Shown in pieces: positions 36,183 through 45,288 of a DNA stretch of 64,000 bases. The notes beneath the pieces were generated by a model. That model saw only the letters and a list, made by a program, of their open reading frames with translations. It was not told the DNA's origin and ran no database searches. Location of the stretch: contig MKSV01000004.1 in assembly GCA_001897435.1 (NCBI GenBank), positions 496,001-560,000 on the forward strand, written 5' to 3'. Origin of the DNA: Acidobacteriales bacterium 59-55 (GTDB lineage Bacteria; Acidobacteriota; Terriglobia; Terriglobales; Acidobacteriaceae). Made by a program: the position numbers and the translations under genes. Each line of letters begins with the position of its first letter. Positions within the stretch are counted from its first letter, which is position 1.

Positions 36183-36796
36183 GGTTGCGGTCTCAACTGA
36201 TTGAAATTGCTCGACATCAACCGCGATATAATACAGCAGGATATATATATTTTTCCCGCTATTGGACCTTTAATGGACCCTGCGAAGCACGCTCTTGGAT
36301 AAGCGAATCCGCGGTTAACACTTGGTGAACAACCGCTGGCCAGAAGCGGTCTGAAGCAATATCCGGCCCGCAGTCGACGTTTCTCGTGGGTATTAGGATC
36401 TCAGTTTGAGACTCGTTCTATGGAGAGCACCGGGGACCGAGAACCTCTTTCTGGTCTTGCGCTGGACTTCATAGAGATAGGCCATCGGGTGACGATTGAG
36501 GGTGTCCTGCCGAGACTTCAGATATCGATTTTTCACGCCAAGCAGCCTGCCAATTGTGCTGATACCACTACCCAGTACTGTGAAGAGCGGGCTCAACAGA
36601 TGATGCGCTCGCAACCACAGGAACAATGATTCGCCGACTACGGTGAACGATCGCCAGTGGGAGCAGATAGTCGAGATCAATTCAACTTCTGGTATATTTC
36701 GTACGGAAACGAGGGCGCGTAGCCTCGGTTGCCACATTGATATCACGCTTCACGTCACGTTTTCTGTACCACTTCAATCTTCTGCTTGGGAGTTCC
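36183..36796. other. Non-coding stretch before the Rhs locus
   Basis: About 610 bases with no gene I can support on either strand. It holds short TTGGACC-type repeats (36263-36285), an A+T-rich tract with TATAAT at 36227-36232, and presumably the promoter of the Rhs locus. A minus-strand open frame (36393-36746) has no recognisable features. Confidence 0.5.
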
Positions 36797-39700
36797 ATGA
36801 GCATTAGCGACTTTCTGCCTATTTCTGTCTTGTCTTCACTCAAGCGACCCCTTAAGCTGATTTTCTTGACTATTGGCATTGTCCAGTTCTGTTCCGCACA
36901 GACGCCTACGCTGCTCAATCTGCCAACCTCGATAAATAGCAACACGACCGCTCCCTATTTGACTGCACAGCAGAATGCCCATGAACAACTTGGCCTGGCT
37001 ACCGGGTCCATCCACCTTTTTATTCCCGCGGTGTCCTTGCCGCAGCGAGGGGGCCGTTCGCTCGATCTCGGCTTTGTGTACAGTAACAACACCAGCAGCC
37101 TCAAGGAGACGGCCGCCGCTTTTACGTCTTTTTATCCCGATGAAAGCGGAACCAACGTTTCCCTGGTTCCGACGCAACTCGTCATTTCCGCAGTCGAGGG
37201 TTCGTCTCCCCCTTGGGGCCCTGTACATCCAAACCTTCCGACCCTGAATGCCGACCTCACTTTTGCGGGTTCCTCCTACCCTCATTCGGTTGGAGATGTC
37301 AGTGGTAATCCACAGAATGTGGTGGGGCCTATCTACTGCGTGCAGAACTGGAGCTTCACCGGACAGGATGGGAATGTGCATCCTTTTCACGGACGCCGGG
37401 ACTGTACGCGCTCAGATGCGATTCAAGGGGAAACCGCTGGTATTGTGCTGACGGGGCAGGCAACCGACAGCTATGACGGTTCCGGTTATATGCTCGACGC
37501 CACCAATGCGGCAGACATCAAAGTCATTGGCCCAGACGGCGTGGTCTATCACTTTAACGGATACACTTCTCCTCCCCAGGCCACATCCTTTGATGATGAC
37601 TTGGACCGGACTTCTCTCTTCTTCTACGCAAGAGTGGCCAGTTCCATTGTCGACACAAACGGAAATACTATTTCCATTAGCACCCAAAATGGGGCATATA
37701 CCGTCCAGGACACGGTGGGTCGCACGATAAATGTGACGCCGCAATCGATTACCTATACGGCCATGAACGGCTCGTCCAGTCAAAGCGTCACAGCTTTGGA
37801 GGCATTGGGATCTGGCAGCTCAGAAACGGTCCCGTGGCCCATTCAATACGCCGCTGGCAAACCATGCTCGTATAATCCACCAGCAAGCTATCCGGCTCCG
37901 CCGCCTGCCACCGTGTATTACGAGGGCCCTGGATATTCATCGAGTTCCGGCCCCGACCCCAACACCTATCCTGCCAGCAGTTCTTTGTCGGTAACATTGC
38001 CTAACGGTGAACAATATATTTTAACGTTTGATGTAGCCGGGCAGATCAGTAAAATTCAGTACCCCAGTGGAGGATATACCCGGTACGATCATGAATATAA
38101 ATCGCTTTCAAATGAAAACTTTGGTGATGTGAGCTGTCAGGTGCCAGGGTCTATCCTGTTAGCAAAACATGAGTGTGATGCCGCAGGTGGGGATTGCACT
38201 CAGACGCCTTCAACGCTTCATCTGGGCGACTCCTGTACGCCTGGAACGCCGGTTGGAGGTGAGGCAACGACATGCTATAGCGGTCAATACCTAGTTTATG
38301 GGTGGGAGGGTCTTGACGTCGACGATCCTATGGGAAACAGGACCCATTATGACTTTTCCGAGGGTAGGATCACCTCAAACCCCTTCGATGGCGGGGACTA
38401 TCTGCCACCTTATGAGTTTAGCCGAAAGTATTATTCGGGAACGTCCACCTTGCTGAAGACGGTCACGACCGACTACACAAACACTTCCAGCTGTCCACAA
38501 TCGACAACCTGGGCAGAACCTTGCACCATCACAACAAGCTACAATGACGCCTCTTCGGCTCCGTCGAGCGCCGTCACGATGCAATACGATGTATCATCGG
38601 GCATTTCCAACCCAACGCAAATCCAGGAGACGAACTTCTTGGGGAATGTGGTCCGTACTACGGTGAACACGTGGGAGCATGGGGGGATCTACGCCGACAC
38701 CGCACCGCCCAGCGGGGCATTGAGCCATATTCTCGACCGTCTGGAGTCAAAGACGATCAGCGATGCCGTCACTGGTCAATCGCACACTTTGGGCTATACC
38801 TATGATGGGCACGCCAATCTGCATATAGTCAAAGTAACTGCTTCCGATGCTGCCTCAACCACAACGCAATATGGTTACAACGACTATGGAGATCGTATTC
38901 AGGCCATTGACCCGAAAGGGAACCAGACGAACTATGGATACTCGAACCCATTTGAGGATTCGGCTTGCAGTGCGGTGACGGATTCTGCGGGAGTACCGAG
39001 CAGCATCACGAATGCATTGGGCCGGACGACGGTGCTCTCTTATTATTCCTGCAGTGGCCAGATGGCAAGCAGCACGGACCCGAATGGTGCAGTGTCTAAC
39101 TTTACTTACGATACGCTGGGTCGCAGCCTTTCAAGGAGCGTGCAAGGCAGCAACAATGTGCTTGCTGCCCAAGAGTCCTACAGCTACAAAGATACCGCTC
39201 CGTTGACCGTGACCCACACTGTTGCGAAATACAGTACGAGTCAGATCACAACCAAGTATGTGCTCGACGGCCTGGGCCGTCTGCATCAAACGCAGCTCAT
39301 GTTGGACTCGAACGAAGCAGACTATGTGGACAAAACCTATGATGCTCTGGGTCGCGTGGCTTCCGTATCGAATCCTTACCGCAACATCTCGGACCCCACT
39401 TACGGCGTTACTCTCTACAACTATGATGCCTTGGCGCGAGTCACGTTACAGACCCAACCAGACGGCAGCAAGCTGCAATGGTGCTATGACGGAGCGGCAA
39501 GTACGGGTCAATCCAACTGTCTTCCTAGCAAAAGCTCGAAATCCGGAGTCACTTGGGAAGATTTTTCAGATGAGAGTGGGCGCCATTGGCAGAGAGCCCA
39601 CGACGCATTGGGGCGACTGGTTGCCGTGATGGAACTCGGTAAGGACGATAGTAGCTTTAGTTTGGAAACAGATTACACCTACAGTGGTCTGGGCAACTTG

Positions 39701-42661
39701 CTAACGGTCAGTCAGCAAGGAGCTTCCGGAGAGATTCCTCGTGCCCGCAGCTTCACTTACGACTCATTGTCACGCTTAATTACTTCAACCAATGCGGAGA
39801 ACAAAACGATCTGCTACGGGATCTGGTCGGGAAGCAACTGCGTCTACGGTTATGACCTCAATGGGAATCTCCTTAATAGGACGGATGCACGCGGTATAGT
39901 AACTGCGTATTCCTACGATGCTCTTAGCCGACTGATCAGCAAGAGCTTCTCTGGAGAGACGAACCCGGATGGGACGCCTTCGGCTCATCCTACGCTGACG
40001 AGCTGCTACTCATATGATGCAGGTTTTGGAGCTGGATCCAACTCGATCGGTCGGTTGACCGGGGAGTGGACGCAAGCGGGCAGTTGTCCTGCAAGTGCAC
40101 AGGACATCCCTCCTTCTGCAATGAGCTGGAAGAATGGGATTTCTTATGATGCGATGGGACGGCTCACAGACGAGATTCAGTGCCCCGTTGCACCCTGCCT
40201 GGCGCCGAGTCCAATGCACTACAGCTACGACCTGGCTGGCAACGTGACTCACCAGGGGAATGGACTCGCGAATTCCCAGTCTCCTCAGATCGGCTGGACA
40301 AACAGTTACGACGATGCCAGTCGTTTGAAGCAGATCGTGAGCGATTGGAGTGATCCTGGACATCCCGCTACTCTGTTTAGAGCAGATACCGATATAAACA
40401 TTAACGGAGTATCCCATGCTCCTTATGGTCCCTTTGGTCTCACGGCAGCACAATACGGCATCAGCGAAACTGATGGAACTGTCGCGCTTGCCGAACAGCG
40501 CGACTATGATAACCGCGGGCGCTTGATCACAAAGAATATCTTTGGCTCAAATAGCCCGACAATAATTACGACGGCAACATCTGTGGCAGCAAACCCCACG
40601 ACCTTCAATACGGCATCCGCAACAACCATTGTGATTAACGTGAACTGTAATTCCGCTTGCGGTCTAGTCGACATTCATGTCGACACAGTCGATCTGGGAA
40701 ATCAGACCCTAGATACGAATGGAAGCATATCCGTTTCATCTGCGTCCTTTCCTATTAGCGCTCTTTCGATTGGACAACATGCCGTTATCGCGCAATACCT
40801 TGGCGACAGCACGCATGCACCATCGTCCGGACAAACCACTTACACAGTGACGTCATCTAGCCAATTTTTGACCCTCTCTATGAGCAACAACGCATTTACT
40901 GTTGGCGAGAACTCGAGGATCCAGGTTCATGCCGCCTGCAACTCAGCTTGCGGTTCAGTCACTTTGAGTGTTGATGGCCAGACCTGGCGCGTATGGAATC
41001 TGGATTCTGCAGGAAATCTAGTATTGGATAGTTGGTTTTGGGAGGATATAAGTCCAAATTTCAGCAATGTGGGCCAACACGTTCTGGTTGCTCACTTTAG
41101 CGGCAATTCGACTTATCCCGCTTCCGATAGCGATGGCTATTCCTACACGATTCAGAGTGTTGGAACCCAGCAGGCTGTTCCCTCGCTCACAATGAGCAGT
41201 ATTTCATTCACATCGGGTGATAACTCGCATATCAGCATTCATCATCCCTGCAACTCGGCCTGCGGCCAGATCGTGTTGAATATCGACGGCAACTTCTATC
41301 GCAATTTACAGCTTGATGGCAGCGGTAACGCATACGTCGATACATTCTGGTGGTGGACTCCTCTGTTTACTGTTGGAAACCATACCATGACGGCTCAGTA
41401 TCTGGGCAATCACACCTACGCTCCTGCAGACGCCACGCCAGTTAGCTTCACGATTCAAAATATTGGAACTCAGCAGGCTACGGTGTCGTTATCTATTCCT
41501 GCTGCATTTGGCCCTGGCAGCGCCACCCCCTTAGTTGTGCAGGTCGATTGCAACTCTGCTTGCGGCGTAGTGCAATTGACTGTAGATGGAAATGAATGGC
41601 GAACGTGGAATCTTTATGCGAATGGCACGCTAAGCATAGATGCGCTGCACTGGCCACCCCCCCTACTTACTCCCGGAAGCCATACGATAAAGGCCCATTT
41701 CTACGGAAATGCCACATACGCACCCGCTGATAGCGCACCTCAAACCGTTACTGTAGCGAAGTTTTTGACTCTCTCCATGAGTAACAACGCATTTACTGCT
41801 GGCGAGAACTCGAGGATCCAGGTTCATGCCGCCTGCAATTCAGCTTGCGGCTCCGTTACGTTGAGTGTTGATGGTCAGACTTGGCGTGTATGGAATTTGG
41901 ACTCTGGAGGGAATCTAATACTCGACAGTTGGTTTTGGGACGATATAAGTCCAAATTTCAGCAACGTGGGCCAGCACGTCCTCGTTGCGCACTTTGGCGG
42001 CAATTCAACTTATCCCGCTTCCGACAGTGACGGTTATTCCTACACTATTCAGAGTGTTGGAACCCAGCAGGCTGTTCCCTCGTTCACGATGAGTAGTATC
42101 TCATTCACGTCAGGTGATAACCCTCATATCAGTCTTCACCATCCCTGCAACTCGGCCTGCGGCCAGATCGTGCTGAATATCGATGGCAGCTTCTACCGCA
42201 ACTTGCAACTTGACAGCAGTGGCAACGCATACATCGATACATTCTGGTGGTGGACGCCTCTATTTGCTGTTGGAAACCACACCATGACAGCTCAATATCT
42301 GGGTAATCACACCTATGCTCCTGCAGATGCCACGCCAGTTAGCTTTGCGGTTCAGAATATTGGAACTCAGCAAACCACGGTGTCATTATCTATTCCCACG
42401 GCATTCGGTCCTGGCAGCGCCACTCCCTTGGTCGTGCAGGTCGATTGCAACTCTGCTTGCGGCGTGGTGCAACTAACCGTTGACGGAAATGAATGGCGGG
42501 CGTGGAATCTTTATGCGAACGGCACGCTGAGCATAGATGCGCTGCACTGGCCAACACCTTTGCTCACTCCCGGGAACCATACGATCAAGGCCCATTTCTA
42601 TGGCAATGCTACATACGCACCCGCGGACAGCGCACCTCAAACCGTTACTGTAGCCCAATAG
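36797..42661 (+). CDS. Giant exported YD-repeat (Rhs-shell) protein with C-terminal Ig-like domains
   Basis: A 1954-aa exported protein. ATG 36797 with GGGAG upstream is preferred over TTG 36737; residues about 13-35 form the signal (LKLIFLTIGIVQFCSAQ). An N-terminal beta-rich region is followed (about residues 580-1260) by many YD/RHS repeats such as YDTLGRSLSRS, YDALGRVASVSNPY, YDLNGNLLNRTDARG and YDNRGRLITK, which build a hollow shell in Rhs and TcC-type toxins. It has no RHS core motif and no toxin tip; instead it ends in seven Ig-like domains of about 95-100 aa, each with the motif CNSACG. The last six are two tandem 299-aa units. A separate exported protein downstream (43154-44800) carries the missing core, so the two may form one complex. 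Confidence 0.88.
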   Translation: MSISDFLPISVLSSLKRPLKLIFLTIGIVQFCSAQTPTLLNLPTSINSNTTAPYLTAQQNAHEQLGLATGSIHLFIPAVSLPQRGGRSLDLGFVYSNNTSSLKETAAAFTSFYPDESGTNVSLVPTQLVISAVEGSSPPWGPVHPNLPTLNADLTFAGSSYPHSVGDVSGNPQNVVGPIYCVQNWSFTGQDGNVHPFHGRRDCTRSDAIQGETAGIVLTGQATDSYDGSGYMLDATNAADIKVIGPDGVVYHFNGYTSPPQATSFDDDLDRTSLFFYARVASSIVDTNGNTISISTQNGAYTVQDTVGRTINVTPQSITYTAMNGSSSQSVTALEALGSGSSETVPWPIQYAAGKPCSYNPPASYPAPPPATVYYEGPGYSSSSGPDPNTYPASSSLSVTLPNGEQYILTFDVAGQISKIQYPSGGYTRYDHEYKSLSNENFGDVSCQVPGSILLAKHECDAAGGDCTQTPSTLHLGDSCTPGTPVGGEATTCYSGQYLVYGWEGLDVDDPMGNRTHYDFSEGRITSNPFDGGDYLPPYEFSRKYYSGTSTLLKTVTTDYTNTSSCPQSTTWAEPCTITTSYNDASSAPSSAVTMQYDVSSGISNPTQIQETNFLGNVVRTTVNTWEHGGIYADTAPPSGALSHILDRLESKTISDAVTGQSHTLGYTYDGHANLHIVKVTASDAASTTTQYGYNDYGDRIQAIDPKGNQTNYGYSNPFEDSACSAVTDSAGVPSSITNALGRTTVLSYYSCSGQMASSTDPNGAVSNFTYDTLGRSLSRSVQGSNNVLAAQESYSYKDTAPLTVTHTVAKYSTSQITTKYVLDGLGRLHQTQLMLDSNEADYVDKTYDALGRVASVSNPYRNISDPTYGVTLYNYDALARVTLQTQPDGSKLQWCYDGAASTGQSNCLPSKSSKSGVTWEDFSDESGRHWQRAHDALGRLVAVMELGKDDSSFSLETDYTYSGLGNLLTVSQQGASGEIPRARSFTYDSLSRLITSTNAENKTICYGIWSGSNCVYGYDLNGNLLNRTDARGIVTAYSYDALSRLISKSFSGETNPDGTPSAHPTLTSCYSYDAGFGAGSNSIGRLTGEWTQAGSCPASAQDIPPSAMSWKNGISYDAMGRLTDEIQCPVAPCLAPSPMHYSYDLAGNVTHQGNGLANSQSPQIGWTNSYDDASRLKQIVSDWSDPGHPATLFRADTDININGVSHAPYGPFGLTAAQYGISETDGTVALAEQRDYDNRGRLITKNIFGSNSPTIITTATSVAANPTTFNTASATTIVINVNCNSACGLVDIHVDTVDLGNQTLDTNGSISVSSASFPISALSIGQHAVIAQYLGDSTHAPSSGQTTYTVTSSSQFLTLSMSNNAFTVGENSRIQVHAACNSACGSVTLSVDGQTWRVWNLDSAGNLVLDSWFWEDISPNFSNVGQHVLVAHFSGNSTYPASDSDGYSYTIQSVGTQQAVPSLTMSSISFTSGDNSHISIHHPCNSACGQIVLNIDGNFYRNLQLDGSGNAYVDTFWWWTPLFTVGNHTMTAQYLGNHTYAPADATPVSFTIQNIGTQQATVSLSIPAAFGPGSATPLVVQVDCNSACGVVQLTVDGNEWRTWNLYANGTLSIDALHWPPPLLTPGSHTIKAHFYGNATYAPADSAPQTVTVAKFLTLSMSNNAFTAGENSRIQVHAACNSACGSVTLSVDGQTWRVWNLDSGGNLILDSWFWDDISPNFSNVGQHVLVAHFGGNSTYPASDSDGYSYTIQSVGTQQAVPSFTMSSISFTSGDNPHISLHHPCNSACGQIVLNIDGSFYRNLQLDSSGNAYIDTFWWWTPLFAVGNHTMTAQYLGNHTYAPADATPVSFAVQNIGTQQTTVSLSIPTAFGPGSATPLVVQVDCNSACGVVQLTVDGNEWRAWNLYANGTLSIDALHWPTPLLTPGNHTIKAHFYGNATYAPADSAPQTVTVAQ
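40865..41761 (+). repeat. 897-bp tandem repeat, unit 1 (three Ig-like domains)
   Basis: The unit begins FLTLSMSNNAFTVGENSRIQ and ends QTVTVAK and holds three related domains, each with CNSACG and a conserved Trp/Tyr-rich strand (WRVWNL, YRNLQL, WRTWNL). It is adjacent to unit 2, in frame and of exactly the same length. Confidence 0.95.
41762..42658 (+). repeat. 897-bp tandem repeat, unit 2 (three Ig-like domains)
   Basis: This unit ends at the stop codon of the Rhs-shell gene. It differs from unit 1 at scattered positions, many of them synonymous, so the duplication is not brand new and has been under selection to keep the protein sequence. Confidence 0.95.
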
Positions 42662-42718
42662 GTACGTGTAAGTCTCTTCCGAGACACGAGTATTTACATC
42701 TTGAAGAGGTAAAAATAT

Positions 42719-43087
42719 ATGAAGACTTTTCTCTCATTCAGAACATTTAGCAGGTTAATGTGCTTAGCTCTCCTCTGTTCAGCGACGGTAGGATATTCGG
42801 CTGATCCGCCGCCCATGGATTCATTGTCGTTCACCATAGCGAATGGAGCCTGTTTACCTACCACAGCTTCTGTTCATGCAGGACGCGTAGCGGTTACAGT
42901 TATGTTGTCATCATCGACTCCGCAAAGTATATCGCTCATTATGACTGGAATGGATGAAAAGCATCTCTTTGAACACACCCAATCAGGGACCTCTGAGGTT
43001 TGGTCGACGTTAATTACCTTACCTGCAGGATCGTATCAACTGATTAATTCAGTTGGGACCAGTAAGTGCATCGTTACGGTCAATTGA
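42719..43087 (+). CDS. Small exported protein between the two Rhs halves
   Basis: A 122-aa protein I do not recognise. It has a signal peptide (FSRLMCLALLCSATVGYSA) and a mature part of about 95 residues, beta-rich (SLSFTIANGACLPTTASVHA, VAVTVMLSSSTPQSISL, AGSYQLINSVGTSKCIVTV) with two cysteines placed to form a disulfide closing an Ig-like or cupredoxin-like sandwich. GAAGAGGT lies upstream of ATG 42719. The spacing, 57 bases after the shell gene and 66 before the core/tip gene, suggests one operon and a role as a periplasmic or surface partner of the Rhs complex. Confidence 0.65.
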   Translation: MKTFLSFRTFSRLMCLALLCSATVGYSADPPPMDSLSFTIANGACLPTTASVHAGRVAVTVMLSSSTPQSISLIMTGMDEKHLFEHTQSGTSEVWSTLITLPAGSYQLINSVGTSKCIVTVN

Positions 43088-43153
43088 GTATGCCAGAAGA
43101 GAGATGTATCAGCTTTTCAGATTTTCTATGCAATAAAGCAGGAGATCATGTAA

Positions 43154-44800
43154 ATGAAACGAGTCAAATTGATGGCATTGGCGGTATTTGCCGCATGCTC
43201 TTCCACACTATGGTCTCAGGCAGTAAATTTGTACAGTTATACGGTTCCAAGCGGCGGTTATGCTTCCAACAGCAATTTGGCGAATTACAGCGATTCAATG
43301 ACCGGAACATGGTCGAACCAATATGACGGCCTCAATCGCCTGACGAGCACTACGTCAAGTGCAGGCCCTTATAATGGCCTAAACATCCAATGGCAGTATG
43401 ATTCTTTCGGAAATCGCTTGAGCCAGACACCCACAGGATCGAATGCAAGCCTGCCTCCGGCGACGACAATGCGATACGAAGATGGCTCAAATCGGATCAC
43501 CAGTTCCTCTATTCCTGGGGTCGATTCCACCGTGTATGACAATGCCGGCAACCTCCGCTTCGATGGATTGAATGCTATCGCATACGACGCCGAGAGCCGC
43601 GTCTGCGCCATTAAAAATTTCAGTGGAGCGATAACGCAATATCTTTATAACGCTGAAGGTCAACGGGTTGCTAAGGGATACTCCGCATCTGGATCTGGGC
43701 TGGTCTGTCCAACCCCGGGAGATTTTGTCGCTACTGAAAAATATATTTTAGGGCCGTCAGGAGAACAGATCACGCAATTTGTGACAAGACCCGACGGTTC
43801 GGATGTCTGGCAGCACACCAATGTGTATGCAAATGGCCAGTTGATCGCAACGTACGACCAGGAAGGTTCCCAGCAACTCCTACATTTCCAGATTTCTGAT
43901 CCCTTGGGTACGAGGCGTGTGCAAACCTCCGCCTCGGGCTCCGTGGAGATCTCCTTTTTGAATCTTCCATATGGCGATGGCTTCAATCTTGGCGGTTCAG
44001 GTCAAGACGCAACACAACAGCATTTTACCGGCAAAGAACGGGACTCAGAATCAGGGCTCGACTACTTCGGGGCCAGATACTATGCCTTAAGCATGGGAAG
44101 GTTCTCCAGTCCTGATCCAGTCCTGTCTACTCCTCTGCACATTCTGAATCCTCAGCGATGGAATAAGTATGCGTATGCGATTAACAATCCCCTTTCATAT
44201 ACAGATCCAGATGGCCGCGATGCGGTTGCGGTGAACTTTAGTAAGGAGATCCCAATTGTCGGGCATCAAGGGATCATGTCTGTACGCGCTGACGGCACTG
44301 CTACATACGCCCGCTTTGGCCCGGTAGGTGGTAGCAAACCTACTGGTGAAGGATTAGTACAATCCTTCACTCTCACCACAAGGGTTCAGTTTGATGCAAA
44401 CGGACAACCTACAGCCAATTCTCTAAACGCTCTTAAAACTGAGCTTTCTACGTCCGACCTTAGTCCTGAGAAAGGGCAAGGCGTAGGCACGATTCGGTTG
44501 AACTATTTCAAGACGTCGGATGCTGAAACCGCAAATCTCGACCAATACATAAAGCAGCAGCAAGAAGCTTCCGATAGAGGAAAGTCTCCCAGGTACAACG
44601 TTGTGACAAATAACTGCACAATGTTCTGTCAGAGGGGCTTGGTTGCCGCAGGTGTACTAAATCAGAATCAAGCGAACCACGGTTCGCTCGCGCCAAATGG
44701 CTTTTGGCGGCAGTTGATCGAACTGCAATCTCGCCAACCATGCTTTAGCACTAGTGTCGATGATGGCTTAGGCAATAAGAGCAGTTCGGGATGCCAATGA
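43154..44800 (+). CDS. Exported RHS-core protein with C-terminal toxin-like tip
   Basis: A 548-aa protein with its own signal peptide (VKLMALAVFAACSSTLWSQA). Residues 50-280 are YD repeats (YDGLNRLTSTTSS, YDSFGNRLSQTP, YDNAGNLRFDG, YNAEGQRVAKGY). The RHS-associated core follows: FTGKERDSESGLDYFGARYY and SMGRFSSPDP, NNPLSYTDPDG. After the core come about 180 unrelated residues, the tip. The tip has RYNVVTNNCTMFCQRGL, an Asn-Cys helix motif seen in NlpC/P60- and permuted-papain-type enzymes, so a cysteine hydrolase is a guess. ATG has CAGGAGA upstream. It is the only intact core/tip protein of the locus and is followed by a candidate immunity gene. Confidence 0.85.
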   Translation: MKRVKLMALAVFAACSSTLWSQAVNLYSYTVPSGGYASNSNLANYSDSMTGTWSNQYDGLNRLTSTTSSAGPYNGLNIQWQYDSFGNRLSQTPTGSNASLPPATTMRYEDGSNRITSSSIPGVDSTVYDNAGNLRFDGLNAIAYDAESRVCAIKNFSGAITQYLYNAEGQRVAKGYSASGSGLVCPTPGDFVATEKYILGPSGEQITQFVTRPDGSDVWQHTNVYANGQLIATYDQEGSQQLLHFQISDPLGTRRVQTSASGSVEISFLNLPYGDGFNLGGSGQDATQQHFTGKERDSESGLDYFGARYYALSMGRFSSPDPVLSTPLHILNPQRWNKYAYAINNPLSYTDPDGRDAVAVNFSKEIPIVGHQGIMSVRADGTATYARFGPVGGSKPTGEGLVQSFTLTTRVQFDANGQPTANSLNALKTELSTSDLSPEKGQGVGTIRLNYFKTSDAETANLDQYIKQQQEASDRGKSPRYNVVTNNCTMFCQRGLVAAGVLNQNQANHGSLAPNGFWRQLIELQSRQPCFSTSVDDGLGNKSSSGCQ

Positions 44801-44811
44801 GAAAGGATTTT

Positions 44812-45279
44812 ATGTCCAAATTAGTCATCTTTCTTTTAGGTTGTGTCGCGTTTCTGATCGTTGTTGCAGGCGCTTACTGGTGGGCGAACGTTCCCCCCGA
44901 ACGCCCTTCCGACGTCTCTGCCAAGGCAGTTTTTTTATGGGCAGGACACTTGGGGCTGCCTGCGCCGAAGCACGGTACTTGGATTGAATGCTGGACCGAC
45001 GAGTCTGCAATGACTAACAGATGCCGTCTGACCGCAATGGATGGAACGCGCTCATATGAAGGCGAGTTCGTGCCGAGCGAAGGGGAAAGCCCAGTTTCTC
45101 AAGGCGATTTACGGATTAAGGCGGAGCCTACGAGCGACACTACTCATTGGGTTCGTATTGAGGGAATGCATGGCGCTCCCCTAGTTTTTTTAGAAAATGG
45201 AACAGTGCTCATCCCCAAAGATGCATATGCGGAGGGAGCAGCCAAACTTGAGCATCTTAAGCAACTTCGAACCATGTAG
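44812..45279 (+). CDS. Membrane-anchored small protein, candidate immunity partner of the intact tip
   Basis: A 155-aa protein with an N-terminal hydrophobic segment (LVIFLLGCVAFLIVVAGAYW) that acts as anchor or uncleaved signal, and a 125-residue extracytoplasmic domain. I do not recognise the domain (ECWTDESAMTNRCRLTAMDG, LVFLENGTVLIPKDAY). ATG 44812 follows AAAGGA and lies 11 bases after the toxin-like gene; an in-frame ATG at 44791 would overlap it. The position directly behind a polymorphic tip is where immunity genes sit, and a periplasm-facing protein would suit a tip acting in the envelope. The function is inferred from position only. Confidence 0.55.
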   Translation: MSKLVIFLLGCVAFLIVVAGAYWWANVPPERPSDVSAKAVFLWAGHLGLPAPKHGTWIECWTDESAMTNRCRLTAMDGTRSYEGEFVPSEGESPVSQGDLRIKAEPTSDTTHWVRIEGMHGAPLVFLENGTVLIPKDAYAEGAAKLEHLKQLRTM

Positions 45280-45288
45280 TTTATAGCT

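Noticed and set aside
36393..36746. Minus-strand 117-codon frame before the Rhs locus
   Set aside because: No ribosome-binding site, no recognisable motif, and it lies in a rearranged stretch with recombination scars.
36737..36796. Upstream TTG start of the giant Rhs protein
   Set aside because: No Shine-Dalgarno precedes it, and the ATG at 36797 gives a proper signal peptide with GGGAG upstream.
40865..42658. CRISPR or microsatellite-type array
   Set aside because: The repeats are 897-bp coding units in frame with the protein, without spacers.
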